Part shown: piece by piece, positions 17,117-26,337 of the stretch
How the letters are laid out: each line of letters opens with the position of its first letter
Numbering within the stretch: position 1 is the stretch's first letter
Assembly (NCBI GenBank): GCA_021792355.1
Contig: JAJYUV010000002.1
Span: forward strand, 213,917-277,916
Direction of reading: 5' to 3'
Origin: Thermoplasmata archaeon
GTDB taxonomy: Archaea; Thermoplasmatota; Thermoplasmata; Thermoplasmatales; GCA-001856825
DNA length: 64,000 bases
Position numbers and translations under genes: made by a program
Notes under the pieces: generated by a model
The model's database searches: none
What the model was told of the DNA's origin: nothing
Seen by the model: only the letters and a program-made list of their open reading frames with translations

Positions 17117-19060
17117 CTATTTCCCTATGCCACGCTGTCCAGGCAAGGCAACATTGAGGTTTCCTGAGAATCTTCCCTCATGCCTTACCCGGAGGGCATT
17201 TAGTATAACCGCGATGTCAAGTATCTCTTGCAGAATTGCTCCCTCCGACGGTGCAATGTATCCAAAGCTAGCTATGATCATCATGACGATGCTGCCCCCC
17301 ATACCGAAGAAAATGCTTTGCTTTGCGATTTTAAGCATCCTCTGGCCAATAGCTATTGCAGCCCCGACTCTTGTTACATCGTCAACCAGAAGCACAACGT
17401 CCGCGGCTTCAGACGAAATTCCGGTACCGTGAGCTCCCATTGCTATTCCGATGGTTGCAGTCGCGAGTGCTGGAGCGTCATTTATCCCGTCTCCGACCAT
17501 TATAGATGATTTGTATTTCTCAGTAAGTTTCCTGACCGCCGCTACCTTTTGACTCGGCAAAAGATTTGCTTCGAACTCGCCAACTCCCGCTTCGTCTGCA
17601 ATGACTTCTGCGTTAGCATAACTATCCCCTGTCAGCATGACGGTCTCTTTGATACCTAGTTCCTTCAATTCTCTGATGAATTGCGGAACCCCCTCGCGCA
17701 ACTTGTCCGTGAAGAGTATAACCCCTGTGAGCACGTGGTCTATTGCAATAAATGAGACCAGACTTCCTTCCCTCTTCCTCCCTTGCAATATTGGATAGAG
17801 CTCTCTATTGAGCGTTTTGTGGATGGAAGTTTCTATGAAAGTCTGGGACCCTACCGCTATGTGCTTCCCATTTATTCTTCCTTCTACTCCTCTACCAGGG
17901 TTTTCCATAAAATCCGTCACCTGCAAGAGTTCTCCAAATCTCCTCCTTCCCTCCCTCGCTATTGCAACTGCAACAGGATGAGACGACAGTTGTTCAAGAC
18001 TTGCAGCAATCTTGAGCATTTCGTCTTCTTCCCCTTCAAACGTGATCACCTGCGTGAAATCTGGGGTTCCGTACGTTAGCGTTCCAGTCTTATCAAATAT
18101 GGCTACCCTCCCTCTTCCGATCTGCTCCATCGCTGAACCGCTCTTGACAATGACCCCAGCCTTTGCTGCCCTATTCACTCCACTTATGACCGCGATGGGA
18201 GTCGCGAGTATTAGCGGACAGGGGGTTGCCACTACGAGTACCGCGAGGAGGGTGTCCACATTCCTTGACAGAGCATATGACAACACAGCAACCAAGACAG
18301 TGAGAGGGGTGAACCATACGGCGTACCTGTTTGCGATTCGTTGAATAGCAGATTTCTCTGACTGGGCTCTTCTCACTAAGTCGACTATCTTTGAATATTC
18401 GCTTTCTGAACTTACTCTGGTTGCAAGCATCTCAAATGCCGATCCGACATTTACAGTCCCACTCAGGAGTTGGTCACCGACTTTCTTGGTAACCGGCATT
18501 GGTTCTCCCGTAACTGCAGATTCATCAAGTGCTGCCACCCCTTCATTTACTTGACCGTCAACTGGGACTAGATCACCTGGCCTCACCATTAAAATGTCTC
18601 CTACCTTCACGTCCTCAATTTTTACTTCTTCCACGATACTATTCAATTTTCTCCTGGCCATTCTGGGAGCTCTCGAGATCAACTCCTCAAGTGAAGAAGA
18701 AGCTCTCCTGAACCCATAGTCCTCTATTGCTTCCCCTCCGGTCTGCATGAGGACTATTATTATTCCCGCGAATGCCTCATCGGTCAGAATGGCAGTGATG
18801 ATAGCGAGAGAAGCTATAATGTCTGCAGAAAATTTGCGCTTCGATACACTTATTGCAGTCTTGGCTACGACAGGAAGACCTCCAATGATCACTGTAGCAT
18901 ACCATACCCATTTACCCAGGAGAGGATCTCCAAAGATAACCGTCAGAATACCCCCGATTAGGAGCCCCATGAAAGAAAGGACTGGTAGTGGGTACCTTCT
19001 GATAATGTAGTGGACTCTTCCCAGTCTGTCGAAACTCCAGGTTCCTTTACTCAAATCCAT
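17117..19060 (-). CDS. Heavy-metal P1B-type ATPase with TPC metal-site motif
   Basis: A 647-residue cation pump. It shows the phosphorylation site DKTGTLTYG, TGEPMPV, the HP nucleotide motif SSHPVAVAIA, and GDGINDAPALA, all typical of CPx (P1B) ATPases. The membrane metal-site motif reads TPCPLILATP, where copper and zinc pumps have CPC. There are about four N-terminal helices before the actuator domain and no N-terminal HMA or His-rich metal domain. TPC-type pumps form a small, less characterised group, so the ion is uncertain. A GGAGGGAGG ribosome site precedes the ATG. Confidence 0.88.
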   Translation of the reverse strand: MDLSKGTWSFDRLGRVHYIIRRYPLPVLSFMGLLIGGILTVIFGDPLLGKWVWYATVIIGGLPVVAKTAISVSKRKFSADIIASLAIITAILTDEAFAGIIIVLMQTGGEAIEDYGFRRASSSLEELISRAPRMARRKLNSIVEEVKIEDVKVGDILMVRPGDLVPVDGQVNEGVAALDESAVTGEPMPVTKKVGDQLLSGTVNVGSAFEMLATRVSSESEYSKIVDLVRRAQSEKSAIQRIANRYAVWFTPLTVLVAVLSYALSRNVDTLLAVLVVATPCPLILATPIAVISGVNRAAKAGVIVKSGSAMEQIGRGRVAIFDKTGTLTYGTPDFTQVITFEGEEDEMLKIAASLEQLSSHPVAVAIAREGRRRFGELLQVTDFMENPGRGVEGRINGKHIAVGSQTFIETSIHKTLNRELYPILQGRKREGSLVSFIAIDHVLTGVILFTDKLREGVPQFIRELKELGIKETVMLTGDSYANAEVIADEAGVGEFEANLLPSQKVAAVRKLTEKYKSSIMVGDGINDAPALATATIGIAMGAHGTGISSEAADVVLLVDDVTRVGAAIAIGQRMLKIAKQSIFFGMGGSIVMMIIASFGYIAPSEGAILQEILDIAVILNALRVRHEGRFSGNLNVALPGQRGIGK

Positions 19061-19212
19061 ATATCCTCCCTCCAGAATTCGAGTACAAACTCATTTCCCG
19101 CAGCGGTAGGTATAATGAATGACAGTCTGTTCTGGATTCTCGATCTGTCCTATAAACCATCAGAAACAAGTGCATCGATGGGCTCATGTTTGTTAGGGTT
19201 GGAAATCGTAAT

Positions 19213-19370
19213 CTATCCCTTTTCAGGTTTCATCAGCTCCTCCACGTGAGATATGATTTCCTTATCCCTAGTAGCGGTGAAACGAAAGTTGAATCTGAGC
19301 TCGACATCGAATCGGGGGGACTGGAGGCTGACGGGGGAGGAACTATGCGTACCAGCTTCCTAATCATCAT
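19213..19370 (-). pseudogene. Small gene with apparent -1 frameshift at a C6 tract
   Basis: On the minus strand AAAAGGTGAA precedes two ATGs (19370 and 19367), a typical ribosome site. The first frame reads MIRKLVRIVPPPSASSPP and then meets a run of six C (19314-19319 on the plus strand, as G). After one extra base the reading continues as RFDVELRFNFRFTATRD, then KEIISHVEELMKPEKG and a stop. The two halves together give about 52 residues that look coding; neither alone does. It may be a decayed gene, a sequencing error or slippage. No family recognised. Confidence 0.35.
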
Positions 19371-19476
19371 TTCACCTTTTATTATTATATCGATACTTAA
19401 AAGGGTGTCGTAGGTTTGCCTAAAATTGTAAGTGACCCTACAACAGAGCTAAATACTGAGCCTAATTTTTGGTCTT

Positions 19477-19932
19477 ATGTCCTTGAAAATTGGGGATAAG
19501 GCACCTGACTTCACCGGAACAACCGATAGCGGAGAGAGCATATCCCTCAGTGTTAAATTGAAAGAAGGCCCTGTTGTCCTCTACTTTTATCCAAAGGATG
19601 AAACACCCGGATGCATAGCAGAGGCCTGCTCCTTCAGGGACAGATGGGATGACATTAAGAAACTGGGTGCAACAGTCCTTGGAGTTAGCTCAGATTCTGT
19701 CGAATCGCATAAGAATTTCAAATCAAACAGGAACCTCCAATTCACACTCATTTCCGATGAGAGAAAAGAGATTAGAAGGGCCTACGGAGTGACCGGGACG
19801 CTTATTCCACCGCGCATCACTTTCGTAATTGACACAGATGGTACAATTGAAGAAGTCTACAACTCACAACTGAATGCCTCGAACCATGCGGATGTTGCCC
19901 TGAAATCTCTTAATTCGCTCAGGGCCAAGTGA
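19477..19932 (+). CDS. bcp: Peroxiredoxin, BCP/PrxQ type
   Basis: A 151-residue thiol peroxidase that reduces hydrogen peroxide and organic peroxides with thioredoxin-like donors. It has the peroxidatic site DETPGCIAEACSFRD, where the first Cys is catalytic and the Cys five residues later is the usual resolving residue of PrxQ. Both are kept. Further matches are GDKAPDFTG at the N-terminus and ITFVIDTDGTI near the end. It is monocistronic, with a convergent neighbour beyond its stop. Confidence 0.93.
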   Translation: MSLKIGDKAPDFTGTTDSGESISLSVKLKEGPVVLYFYPKDETPGCIAEACSFRDRWDDIKKLGATVLGVSSDSVESHKNFKSNRNLQFTLISDERKEIRRAYGVTGTLIPPRITFVIDTDGTIEEVYNSQLNASNHADVALKSLNSLRAK

Positions 19933-19967
19933 TCAAGCTCCATAGATAAATTCAGGAAACCCTATTC

Positions 19968-20741
19968 TCAAAAGAATGGAATATGAGCCTTCTCTCTTAA
20001 AATCCCTTTTCCCTTGGTTTCATTTTCAAGCTTGTTCAGGGATAATATTGCCTGTTCTTTCTTTGCTGATCTATCCGATAGTGGATCACTCAGGAATGCT
20101 TTTGCCCTTTCCAAGTGGGATTCCATTTCCTTGAAATTCTTTGTAGAATAAAACATGCTAGCAAGTGCTAGTTCTGCCCTTGCATCATCCACAACATCAT
20201 CGGGGGTTCTTTCTTCTCCTCCCGGTCTTATTTCCGCACTTCCAGGTAAATATGAGGGGCTATATGCATACTCCCTTCTGATCCTTCTGGCATAAGAAGA
20301 ACTCGCTATTCCAGTCGCGAACATGCTCGCAAGGAAAACTCCAAAAATGGCTATGAAAAAACTGGTGTAGGAAAGTCTACCTACGAAGTACGCAAGATAT
20401 GCAATAACATAGCCTGCTAGCATAATCAGGGGACCGAAGTATTTGAGCAATGGAGGGAGCTGGACCAGTGGAGGAGCCGTTGGATTGTTGATGTAAAAAG
20501 ATATCACGCTCAGTAGTTTTTCCGTCCTTTTACCCTTCTTGCAGTAGGGATCTTGCAGGATGGAGAATGCATCGTTCAGCATCTGTTTTGACTTATCGAC
20601 GACACCGGAGAGTCTGTAGAGTTGTGAAAGTTCAAACTCCGTCTGCCCAATCTTAAAATCATTATGCCCGTCTCTGTTTGTCTCTTTTTCCCTCTTTAGT
20701 AATTTTTCAAGCTGAGAAATCCTCCGCTCAGCCGTATTCAT
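19968..20741 (-). CDS. Hypothetical membrane protein with helical repeat flanks
   Basis: A 257-residue protein with a charged helical N-terminus (1-105, coiled-coil-like start RRISQLEKLLKREKE). Two adjacent membrane helices follow (about 113-157). The C-terminal helical part has a pattern reminiscent of one or two TPR-like hairpins (ARAELALASMFYSTKNFKEM, then ESHLERAKAFLSDP). The N-terminal part shows a similar pattern (ELSQLYRLSGVVDKSKQML). No enzyme motif. It may be a membrane-anchored scaffold; function unknown. Confidence 0.7.
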   Translation of the reverse strand: MNTAERRISQLEKLLKREKETNRDGHNDFKIGQTEFELSQLYRLSGVVDKSKQMLNDAFSILQDPYCKKGKRTEKLLSVISFYINNPTAPPLVQLPPLLKYFGPLIMLAGYVIAYLAYFVGRLSYTSFFIAIFGVFLASMFATGIASSSYARRIRREYAYSPSYLPGSAEIRPGGEERTPDDVVDDARAELALASMFYSTKNFKEMESHLERAKAFLSDPLSDRSAKKEQAILSLNKLENETKGKGILREKAHIPFF

Positions 20742-21146
20742 AGGTAGTTATCACCTTCGCAAGTACCCGTTTAGGAACTGCTATTTCCGTATCGCTTTTG
20801 AACTTAAAAATTTAATGAAAATAGTTCCCTAGCAACTCGAGTTACCTTATAGTCACAAATGGCCTTTATAGCAAACTATCAGCTATTCTGATTTTTATCG
20901 ACCGATTTATTGGTCCGGTTTCTTAAAAAAAAGTAAGGTATTCTGGACGGATGCATTGCGTAAGAATTTGCTTAAGAAAATGCTGAATAGAATTCATGGG
21001 TGTCAGAAGGCGTTCCAGTAGGACAAAGGTATCAAAAATGCAAGGAAATGTAGTCCTCCAAGTGAGTTGAAGTTACAGGACATCTAAAATCATTTCACAG
21101 GAGTCAGATTTAGAATCTTCCTTTATGACTCGTCTTAAAGACGATT
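20742..21146 (-). other. Intergenic stretch, 405 bases, with a short hairpin
   Basis: No convincing gene. The part next to 20742 should contain the promoter of the minus-strand gene at 20741. At 21130-21144 the sequence TCGTCTTAAAGACGA is an inverted repeat just past the stop codon of the M20 peptidase. It could act as a weak terminator or mRNA 3' end structure. An A8 run lies at 20926-20933. Confidence 0.45.
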
Positions 21147-22331
21147 CTACCTCTTGATGAAATCTATGAAGACCTCTGCGTCACCGAAGACGTTCGATAG
21201 TTTCGCGTACTCGTTTGGCATATGCTCAGTTTCATCAAGTGTCCCCCAGACTATGGTATCGAATCCTTGGTTTCTGAAGAATGCCCCGCAGGTACCTCCT
21301 CCTATTCCTACGCTTTTCACTTCAATTCCCCTAATTTTCTTGATACTTTCCTTGAACTTCTTGACGAAATCTTCGCCTTCCGGGGTGTTTGCAGACGGCT
21401 TCGCCGTGTTTATGGATTCGAGTAAGACATCTGCGCCGGATTCTCTTGTAAATTCGTCGCACGTCCTCTTGACCTCATTGAAAACTTCTTCCAGAGTGTA
21501 TTTCGGGAGAATTCTCATATCAAAATAGAAACTTTCCTTTCCTGGAATGATGTTGACGGACGTTGTACCGGGCTCTACCTTTGTCGGTTCAAATGTGCTT
21601 TTTGGCCCATTGAATAAGGGATCGGTCGCGTTGAACTTCGAATGAAGGTTTTCGTCAATCTTTGACTCCAATTCTCTGGCCAGCCGGTGCGCATTCTTTC
21701 CTGCCTCAGGAGTGGAAGCATGACACTGCTTGCCGATTACTGTGATCTTAAGCCATATAAGCCCCTTTTCTGCGATCTCTACAGAACTACCGTCGGGGGT
21801 TCCGAAATCGGGTACGATAAACTTGTCGTTCTTCGTAAATTTTCTTTCTTTAAGGACGTAATCGATGCCATAGGTGCTACCAGCTTCCTCATCTGAAACC
21901 ATGATGACACCAATGTTGCTTTTCATTTCTTGAGGATGATCCAGGAAGTAGCGCAAGGCTATGAGGGAAGAAATGCCTCCTTGTCCGTTGTCACAAGTAC
22001 CTCTCCCGTATATCTTATCCCCTTCTATCGTCGCCTTGAAAGGTGGATACTTCCATAGGCTCAGGTCACCTTCGCTAACTGTGTCCATGTGGGCGACAAA
22101 CCAGATGGTCTTCTCCTTTCCAGTTTCAAATAAAAACAGAAGGTTGGGTCTCTTAATTCCATCAGAATTGGCCACATATTCCTCAAATTTTAGCTGTTTG
22201 CTCCATTTCAATATCTCATTCTTAAGAAATTCAGCTCGTTCTGCCTCCCCTTTACCTCCACCTGACGGATTAACAGAATTTATGGTGATCATTTTCGAGT
22301 ACAAGTCAATAAAATAGTTCCTATCAATCAT
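21147..22331 (-). CDS. M20 family metallopeptidase (ArgE/DapE/CPG2-like)
   Basis: A 394-residue zinc hydrolase. It has the metal-site segments VAHMDTVSEGD, GRGTCDNGQGG, the catalytic/metal-binding SDEEAGSTYG and a late GTLDETEHMPNE histidine. The dimerisation domain carries KQCHASTPEAGKNAHRLA. Substrates in this family are N-acyl amino acids, dipeptides or succinyl-diaminopimelate; which applies is unclear. An in-frame GTG at 22340 lies inside the ribosome site GGGTGAT, so the ATG at 22331 is the likely start. Confidence 0.88.
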   Translation of the reverse strand: MIDRNYFIDLYSKMITINSVNPSGGGKGEAERAEFLKNEILKWSKQLKFEEYVANSDGIKRPNLLFLFETGKEKTIWFVAHMDTVSEGDLSLWKYPPFKATIEGDKIYGRGTCDNGQGGISSLIALRYFLDHPQEMKSNIGVIMVSDEEAGSTYGIDYVLKERKFTKNDKFIVPDFGTPDGSSVEIAEKGLIWLKITVIGKQCHASTPEAGKNAHRLARELESKIDENLHSKFNATDPLFNGPKSTFEPTKVEPGTTSVNIIPGKESFYFDMRILPKYTLEEVFNEVKRTCDEFTRESGADVLLESINTAKPSANTPEGEDFVKKFKESIKKIRGIEVKSVGIGGGTCGAFFRNQGFDTIVWGTLDETEHMPNEYAKLSNVFGDAEVFIDFIKR

Positions 22332-22522
22332 TTGAATCACCCGTTAATTGATTGCCCCAAGATAAGCTTTGATGATTGTAAATAGTATCATTACTAGACA
22401 AATTATCAGTCCGACTATTATATAACTGATGATGCTAGATATCCCGACCCGATTTATCGTTACGTAATGAAAGACAAATTCAATTATATATCTGGGGCCT
22501 CATTTTATTGAGGGGCCAAGAA

Positions 22523-24229
22523 ATGCCAAATGAGAACGTCAAGAAGACTATATTTTCTCTCCTGATATTAGTCATTGTTTTTGGAAGTATTGGGTTGTAC
22601 CTTTCTTACGAAGGACCTGAAAATAAGTCTGCTGTTCAGAGTCTGCAGGTAGCATCATTGAGTCCAGTTCAGGACGGACCCTTGAATGTCTTTCCAGGGC
22701 AGTTGATAAACGAGTCATATTTTCTTGGTGCTACCAGTCCATCGGCAGATTATTATGAAGTTACTGTCACCCTTAACGGCTCTTCGTACGAGACCGTTGA
22801 TGTGTTTCCCACGTACTCAACTTCCCTGAGTCCTGCTGGCTACTATCTGCTGTTTTCATTTGTGATGCCAAATGATCAGCCAGGAATGTGGTGGGATGTA
22901 GCATACCAATTAATAGCGTTTAGCTATTCAAATATCACAACCACCACTAATAGTATTTTGTATAGTAATGGGCCAATCTGGATGAGCATCTGGACAGCTT
23001 CTCCGGGGAACGAATATATGATTGCTGGAAGTGCTTCCTTCTTATCTAGTTATAATGCAAGTGAGATTTCCCTCTATCCGGTAAATCCTAAATCCGCTTC
23101 CATTGCTTCCACACAAGTCAATTCTTGGGTATTAAGTAACGGAGTCCTAAAGGTAAATTTTACATTATTTGAAAGTGTCGAATCTACGAATACGAATACA
23201 ACTCCACCGTATATCAGTGCTTCCATTACTTATATTACTTCTTCTTCTCACATTAGCTCTAGTCCTCCAATATTGATTTCGACTAATTTTAGAATCACCC
23301 TAGTTCAAGGAAATGGAGCATACATAATGGGAATAACTTCTAATCAAATTGCTGAGATTACTAACTCTCTTAATCAAACTCTTTCCATACCAATCTCTCA
23401 ACTCAATGCAGCGGTTATTTCCATTAACGGTGACGTAGCGACCCTTCAGACATCCTTTGGAACAATGTTGACAAAACTCAGTGAAATAAACGCTACTGTC
23501 ACAAGTATTTCAAATGGTCAGGCCACGATAACAACTAACATTGGAGTTCTGCAGACCTCTTTGACATCTCTCAGCACCACTATCACCTCGATAAGCGCAG
23601 GACAGGTCCAGATAACGACAGACATCGGTAAAATAACTACCTCCCTGAATTCCCTTAACGCGTCATTCGAAGGAATGAACGGGTCAAATGCAGTGATCAA
23701 GACGGATCTAGGTTCGATTACCACCTCGTTGAACTCCATCAACGCTTCGATTTACGCGATCCACCAAGGTATGGTGGATATGAATACCTCGATTGGAGTG
23801 CTTCAAGTTTCACTGAAGACACTCAACTCTACGATCGTAAAGGTGTCCGGATACACAGCAGAAATAATGACATACGCGGGAGAGTTGAATGCATCCCTGA
23901 GCGATCTTAATACGAGCATATTCTCTTCAAACAGCGGCATACCATGGCTAAACGGTACCTATGCCGAGATAGAGACTTCTTTGGGGAACATAAACGGAAC
24001 GATAACAAACGTTTCTAATAATACCGCGTCGATCAGCACAGATCTTGGAGTCGTCAAGGCTTCGATGAGCAGCATAAAGTCTCTTAATAGTCAGGGAATA
24101 AGCGGGGATCCGCCTTCACTCTTTGAGTTGGTCGTCATTGCACTTCTTGCCGGTCTTCTTGTAATATCTTCTCTCGCAATGTTGAGCTCCAGAAGTACGC
24201 TTAAGATCATGGGAGACAAGGTCAAATGA
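22523..24229 (+). CDS. Large surface protein, sequon-rich, membrane-anchored at both ends
   Basis: A protein of 568 residues with a Lys-containing N-terminus and a signal-like helix (about 8-26). It ends in a membrane helix (about 533-556) with a short basic tail, so the bulk is probably outside the cell. I count about 20 N-x-S/T sequons, consistent with heavy N-glycosylation. The first half (30-260) is Ser/Thr/Tyr-rich and beta-like. The second half (about 270-520) has repeats of roughly 35 residues with the pattern I-T-x-L-G-x-L-x-T-S-L-x-x-I-N-x-S, predicted helical or coiled-coil. GAGGGG precedes the ATG. It may be an S-layer or stalk-like glycoprotein; no family recognised. Confidence 0.75.
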   Translation: MPNENVKKTIFSLLILVIVFGSIGLYLSYEGPENKSAVQSLQVASLSPVQDGPLNVFPGQLINESYFLGATSPSADYYEVTVTLNGSSYETVDVFPTYSTSLSPAGYYLLFSFVMPNDQPGMWWDVAYQLIAFSYSNITTTTNSILYSNGPIWMSIWTASPGNEYMIAGSASFLSSYNASEISLYPVNPKSASIASTQVNSWVLSNGVLKVNFTLFESVESTNTNTTPPYISASITYITSSSHISSSPPILISTNFRITLVQGNGAYIMGITSNQIAEITNSLNQTLSIPISQLNAAVISINGDVATLQTSFGTMLTKLSEINATVTSISNGQATITTNIGVLQTSLTSLSTTITSISAGQVQITTDIGKITTSLNSLNASFEGMNGSNAVIKTDLGSITTSLNSINASIYAIHQGMVDMNTSIGVLQVSLKTLNSTIVKVSGYTAEIMTYAGELNASLSDLNTSIFSSNSGIPWLNGTYAEIETSLGNINGTITNVSNNTASISTDLGVVKASMSSIKSLNSQGISGDPPSLFELVVIALLAGLLVISSLAMLSSRSTLKIMGDKVK

Positions 24230-24342
24230 GGTAGTTTGTTTGTATGCCCTTGGACACATATCTCGCTGAATTTCCTTGTTTTGAAAATTCCATTCGAATT
24301 TTCTCGAGGATGAAACTTAGTATTCTCTCCCGGAATTAAGAA

Positions 24343-24351
24343 TATTTAATA
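24343..24351 (+). promoter_or_regulatory. TATA box of the methionine synthase operon
   Basis: TATTTAATA is centred about 32 bases before an ATG at 24379. Transcription would start near that ATG, leaving a leader of about 50 bases before the first annotated gene at 24429. Confidence 0.5.
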
Positions 24352-24378
24352 TCATATAGACCATTAACAAATTTACCA

Positions 24379-24438
24379 ATGAGTTCTGATGTTGGGACAT
24401 CAGAGAAAGAACAGAGGAGTGAAGCTAAATGGAATTGA
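24379..24438 (+). promoter_or_regulatory. Leader of the MetE operon: short upstream frame with internal hairpin
   Basis: An ATG at or near the predicted transcript start opens a 19-codon frame (MSSDVGTSEKEQRSEAKWN) whose stop at 24436-24438 overlaps the start of the first MetE gene. Inside it, TCTGATGT (24385-24392) and ACATCAGA (24397-24404) form a perfect eight-base-pair stem with loop TGGG. GGAGTGAAG follows as ribosome site. The layout suggests translational coupling or a structural switch. This is inference. Confidence 0.35.
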
Positions 24439-25301
24439 TTTCGTTACTATACGGTATCTATCCTAGATCTGAAAACTTGAGGAAAGCTTACGGGAAATGG
24501 GAGAAAGGTCAGATGAATGCAGATGAGATTTCTAAAAAGATAGAGGAAGAGTCGTTCGTCTATTATGATCTGGTTAAAGAGGCATCCTTGAATTATTTCA
24601 CGGACCCACTGTTTAACTGGTACGATATCCTGCGCCCAATCGCTCTATCGATAGAGGGAATAACGCTTGGTCCCCTAACCAGGTACAAGACAACAAATAC
24701 ATTCTACAGAGAACCAGAGATAGAACGGATTGGAAAACTTGGTGAAATGAACTCCTTTAGGGAGGTTGAAGAGAACCCCCCGTTTCCAGTGTATCACGAA
24801 CTGGAAAGCGAGTCATATCTTCACTTTTTACCAGGAATAAATTCCTTCCTTACCATGAGCAGGGTTATGGGAGAAGTGTCAGGAGTCAAGAATCAGTTGA
24901 AGGAGAGGTATCTAGAGATAATCAAGAATCTTAGAATCAAGAAGCTACTAATATATGAGCCGTTCGAGTCTAAGGATTTCTCCGTGTATAGTGACATCAA
25001 TGATGCAACCACTACGTTCCTGGTAATCAGCGGAGACGCTGGAAATTTCGATACGATTGGGGGAAAGAAATTCTTCTCTATCATTGGAAATAACCCGTAT
25101 GCCTATGCAAGATATTGCGAGGTACCTGGTGTGAAGATAATAGATGCTTTATCCACTAAGATTAGTGGCGAAGTTGTTCAAAAAATGAGGCCATTTTCCA
25201 ATGAATTCGATAGACTGATAGTTGCAAACACGGAAAGCTTTGACTTCCTTCCCAGAGTTATTGCGGATAAGAAGATATTCAGTTTCAAGGGTGGTGAATG
25301 A
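24429..25301 (+). CDS. MetE N-terminal-domain-like protein
   Basis: A 290-residue protein resembling the N-terminal half of cobalamin-independent methionine synthase as found in split archaeal versions. It contains DPLFNWYDILRPIA, GITLGPLTRYKTTNTFYREP, and the segment FLPGINSFLTMSR. It overlaps the catalytic MetE gene by four bases (ATGA), so the two products are probably made in equal amount. It lacks the catalytic zinc site. It might position the methyl donor, which in archaea may be methylcobalamin-loaded protein or a folate/pterin. That is inference. Confidence 0.75.
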   Translation: MELISLLYGIYPRSENLRKAYGKWEKGQMNADEISKKIEEESFVYYDLVKEASLNYFTDPLFNWYDILRPIALSIEGITLGPLTRYKTTNTFYREPEIERIGKLGEMNSFREVEENPPFPVYHELESESYLHFLPGINSFLTMSRVMGEVSGVKNQLKERYLEIIKNLRIKKLLIYEPFESKDFSVYSDINDATTTFLVISGDAGNFDTIGGKKFFSIIGNNPYAYARYCEVPGVKIIDALSTKISGEVVQKMRPFSNEFDRLIVANTESFDFLPRVIADKKIFSFKGGE

Positions 25302-26308
25302 TGCAGGAGCTTATAACGCAAGAGATTGGAAGCTTCAGGAAACCAACTTACCTGTCGTCAAAATTTAGGTCCTTCAAAGGTGACGAATTTCAGAAAGTAG
25401 CTAAGAGGGCTACGCTGGAGACTCTGGACCTTTTCGAGAAAAGCGGTCTTATGAACGTAGGAGTCGGCGGGGAGATGTACAGATGGGAAATGTACGAGCA
25501 TCCTATAACCAGGATGGACGGCATAAAAATCTTCGGGCCTGTTAGATCGTTCGACAACAGGTACTACAATAAGGGAAGCGTGTATGACGCAATTAAGAGA
25601 AGGGAACCGTTTCACACCGAGGAGATACACCTCTTCAATGAACTGGGAAAGAAGAACATCAAGATCCCTATTACTGGACCTTACACGCTTATGGACTGGT
25701 CATTCAACGACCATTACAGGAACAGGAGAGATCTTGCGATGGCATTCGGTGAGATAATGAATCAAGAGATAAGAGAGCTGAAGGCTGCGTGGGGTGATGA
25801 AACTCTCCAGATCCAGATTGATGAGCCTGCCGCAACAACGCGTCCAGAAGAAATGGATATCGTGCTGGATTCCGTGAACGAGAGCGTCAAAGGAATAAAT
25901 GGAATTGAGACGCACCTTCATGTCTGCTACAGCACAGATTACGGTCTCCTGTTCAACATCATTCCCTCTCTCAACATTTCTGTTTATAACCTTGAATTTG
26001 CAAACAGAGATCCTGTTTCTCTCGGCGACTATAGGAAGGGATATGAGGACGTCAAGAGGTTTAAAGATGTTTCAGAAACCATGACAAGAAAGATATCACT
26101 TGGTCTAGGGGTTACTGACATTCACAGAGACTTTATCGAACCACCCCAGCTCATCAAAGAGAGGATAGAATATGCTTTGAAGCTTTTGGAACCAGACAGG
26201 CTGAGACTAAATCCAGACTGCGGCCTTAGAACCAGAAGCAGGGAAGTTGGCTATCAAAAACTAAAGAACATGGTAGATGCTAGAAACGAGGTCGCAAGCA
26301 CGCTATAA
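25298..26308 (+). CDS. metE: Cobalamin-independent methionine synthase, catalytic domain protein
   Basis: A 336-residue MetE of the short archaeal type, making methionine from homocysteine. It has EIGSFRKP at the N-terminus, QIDEPAATTRPEE, the zinc-binding pair in ETHLHVCYSTDYG, the Glu in NLEFANRDP, and the final zinc Cys in RLNPDCGLRTRS. All four expected ligands are present. It is coupled to the upstream N-domain gene. The dehydrogenase gene 29 bases downstream has its own A/T-rich promoter-like sequence. Confidence 0.92.
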   Translation: MMQELITQEIGSFRKPTYLSSKFRSFKGDEFQKVAKRATLETLDLFEKSGLMNVGVGGEMYRWEMYEHPITRMDGIKIFGPVRSFDNRYYNKGSVYDAIKRREPFHTEEIHLFNELGKKNIKIPITGPYTLMDWSFNDHYRNRRDLAMAFGEIMNQEIRELKAAWGDETLQIQIDEPAATTRPEEMDIVLDSVNESVKGINGIETHLHVCYSTDYGLLFNIIPSLNISVYNLEFANRDPVSLGDYRKGYEDVKRFKDVSETMTRKISLGLGVTDIHRDFIEPPQLIKERIEYALKLLEPDRLRLNPDCGLRTRSREVGYQKLKNMVDARNEVASTL

Positions 26309-26337
26309 AGATTTATTACAATAATCAATTCTGGAAT

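Noticed and set aside
21130..21144. TCGTCTTAAAGACGA hairpin as a full intrinsic terminator
   Set aside because: Only five base pairs are possible with a realistic loop and no long T run follows; kept only as a weak note in the intergenic entry.
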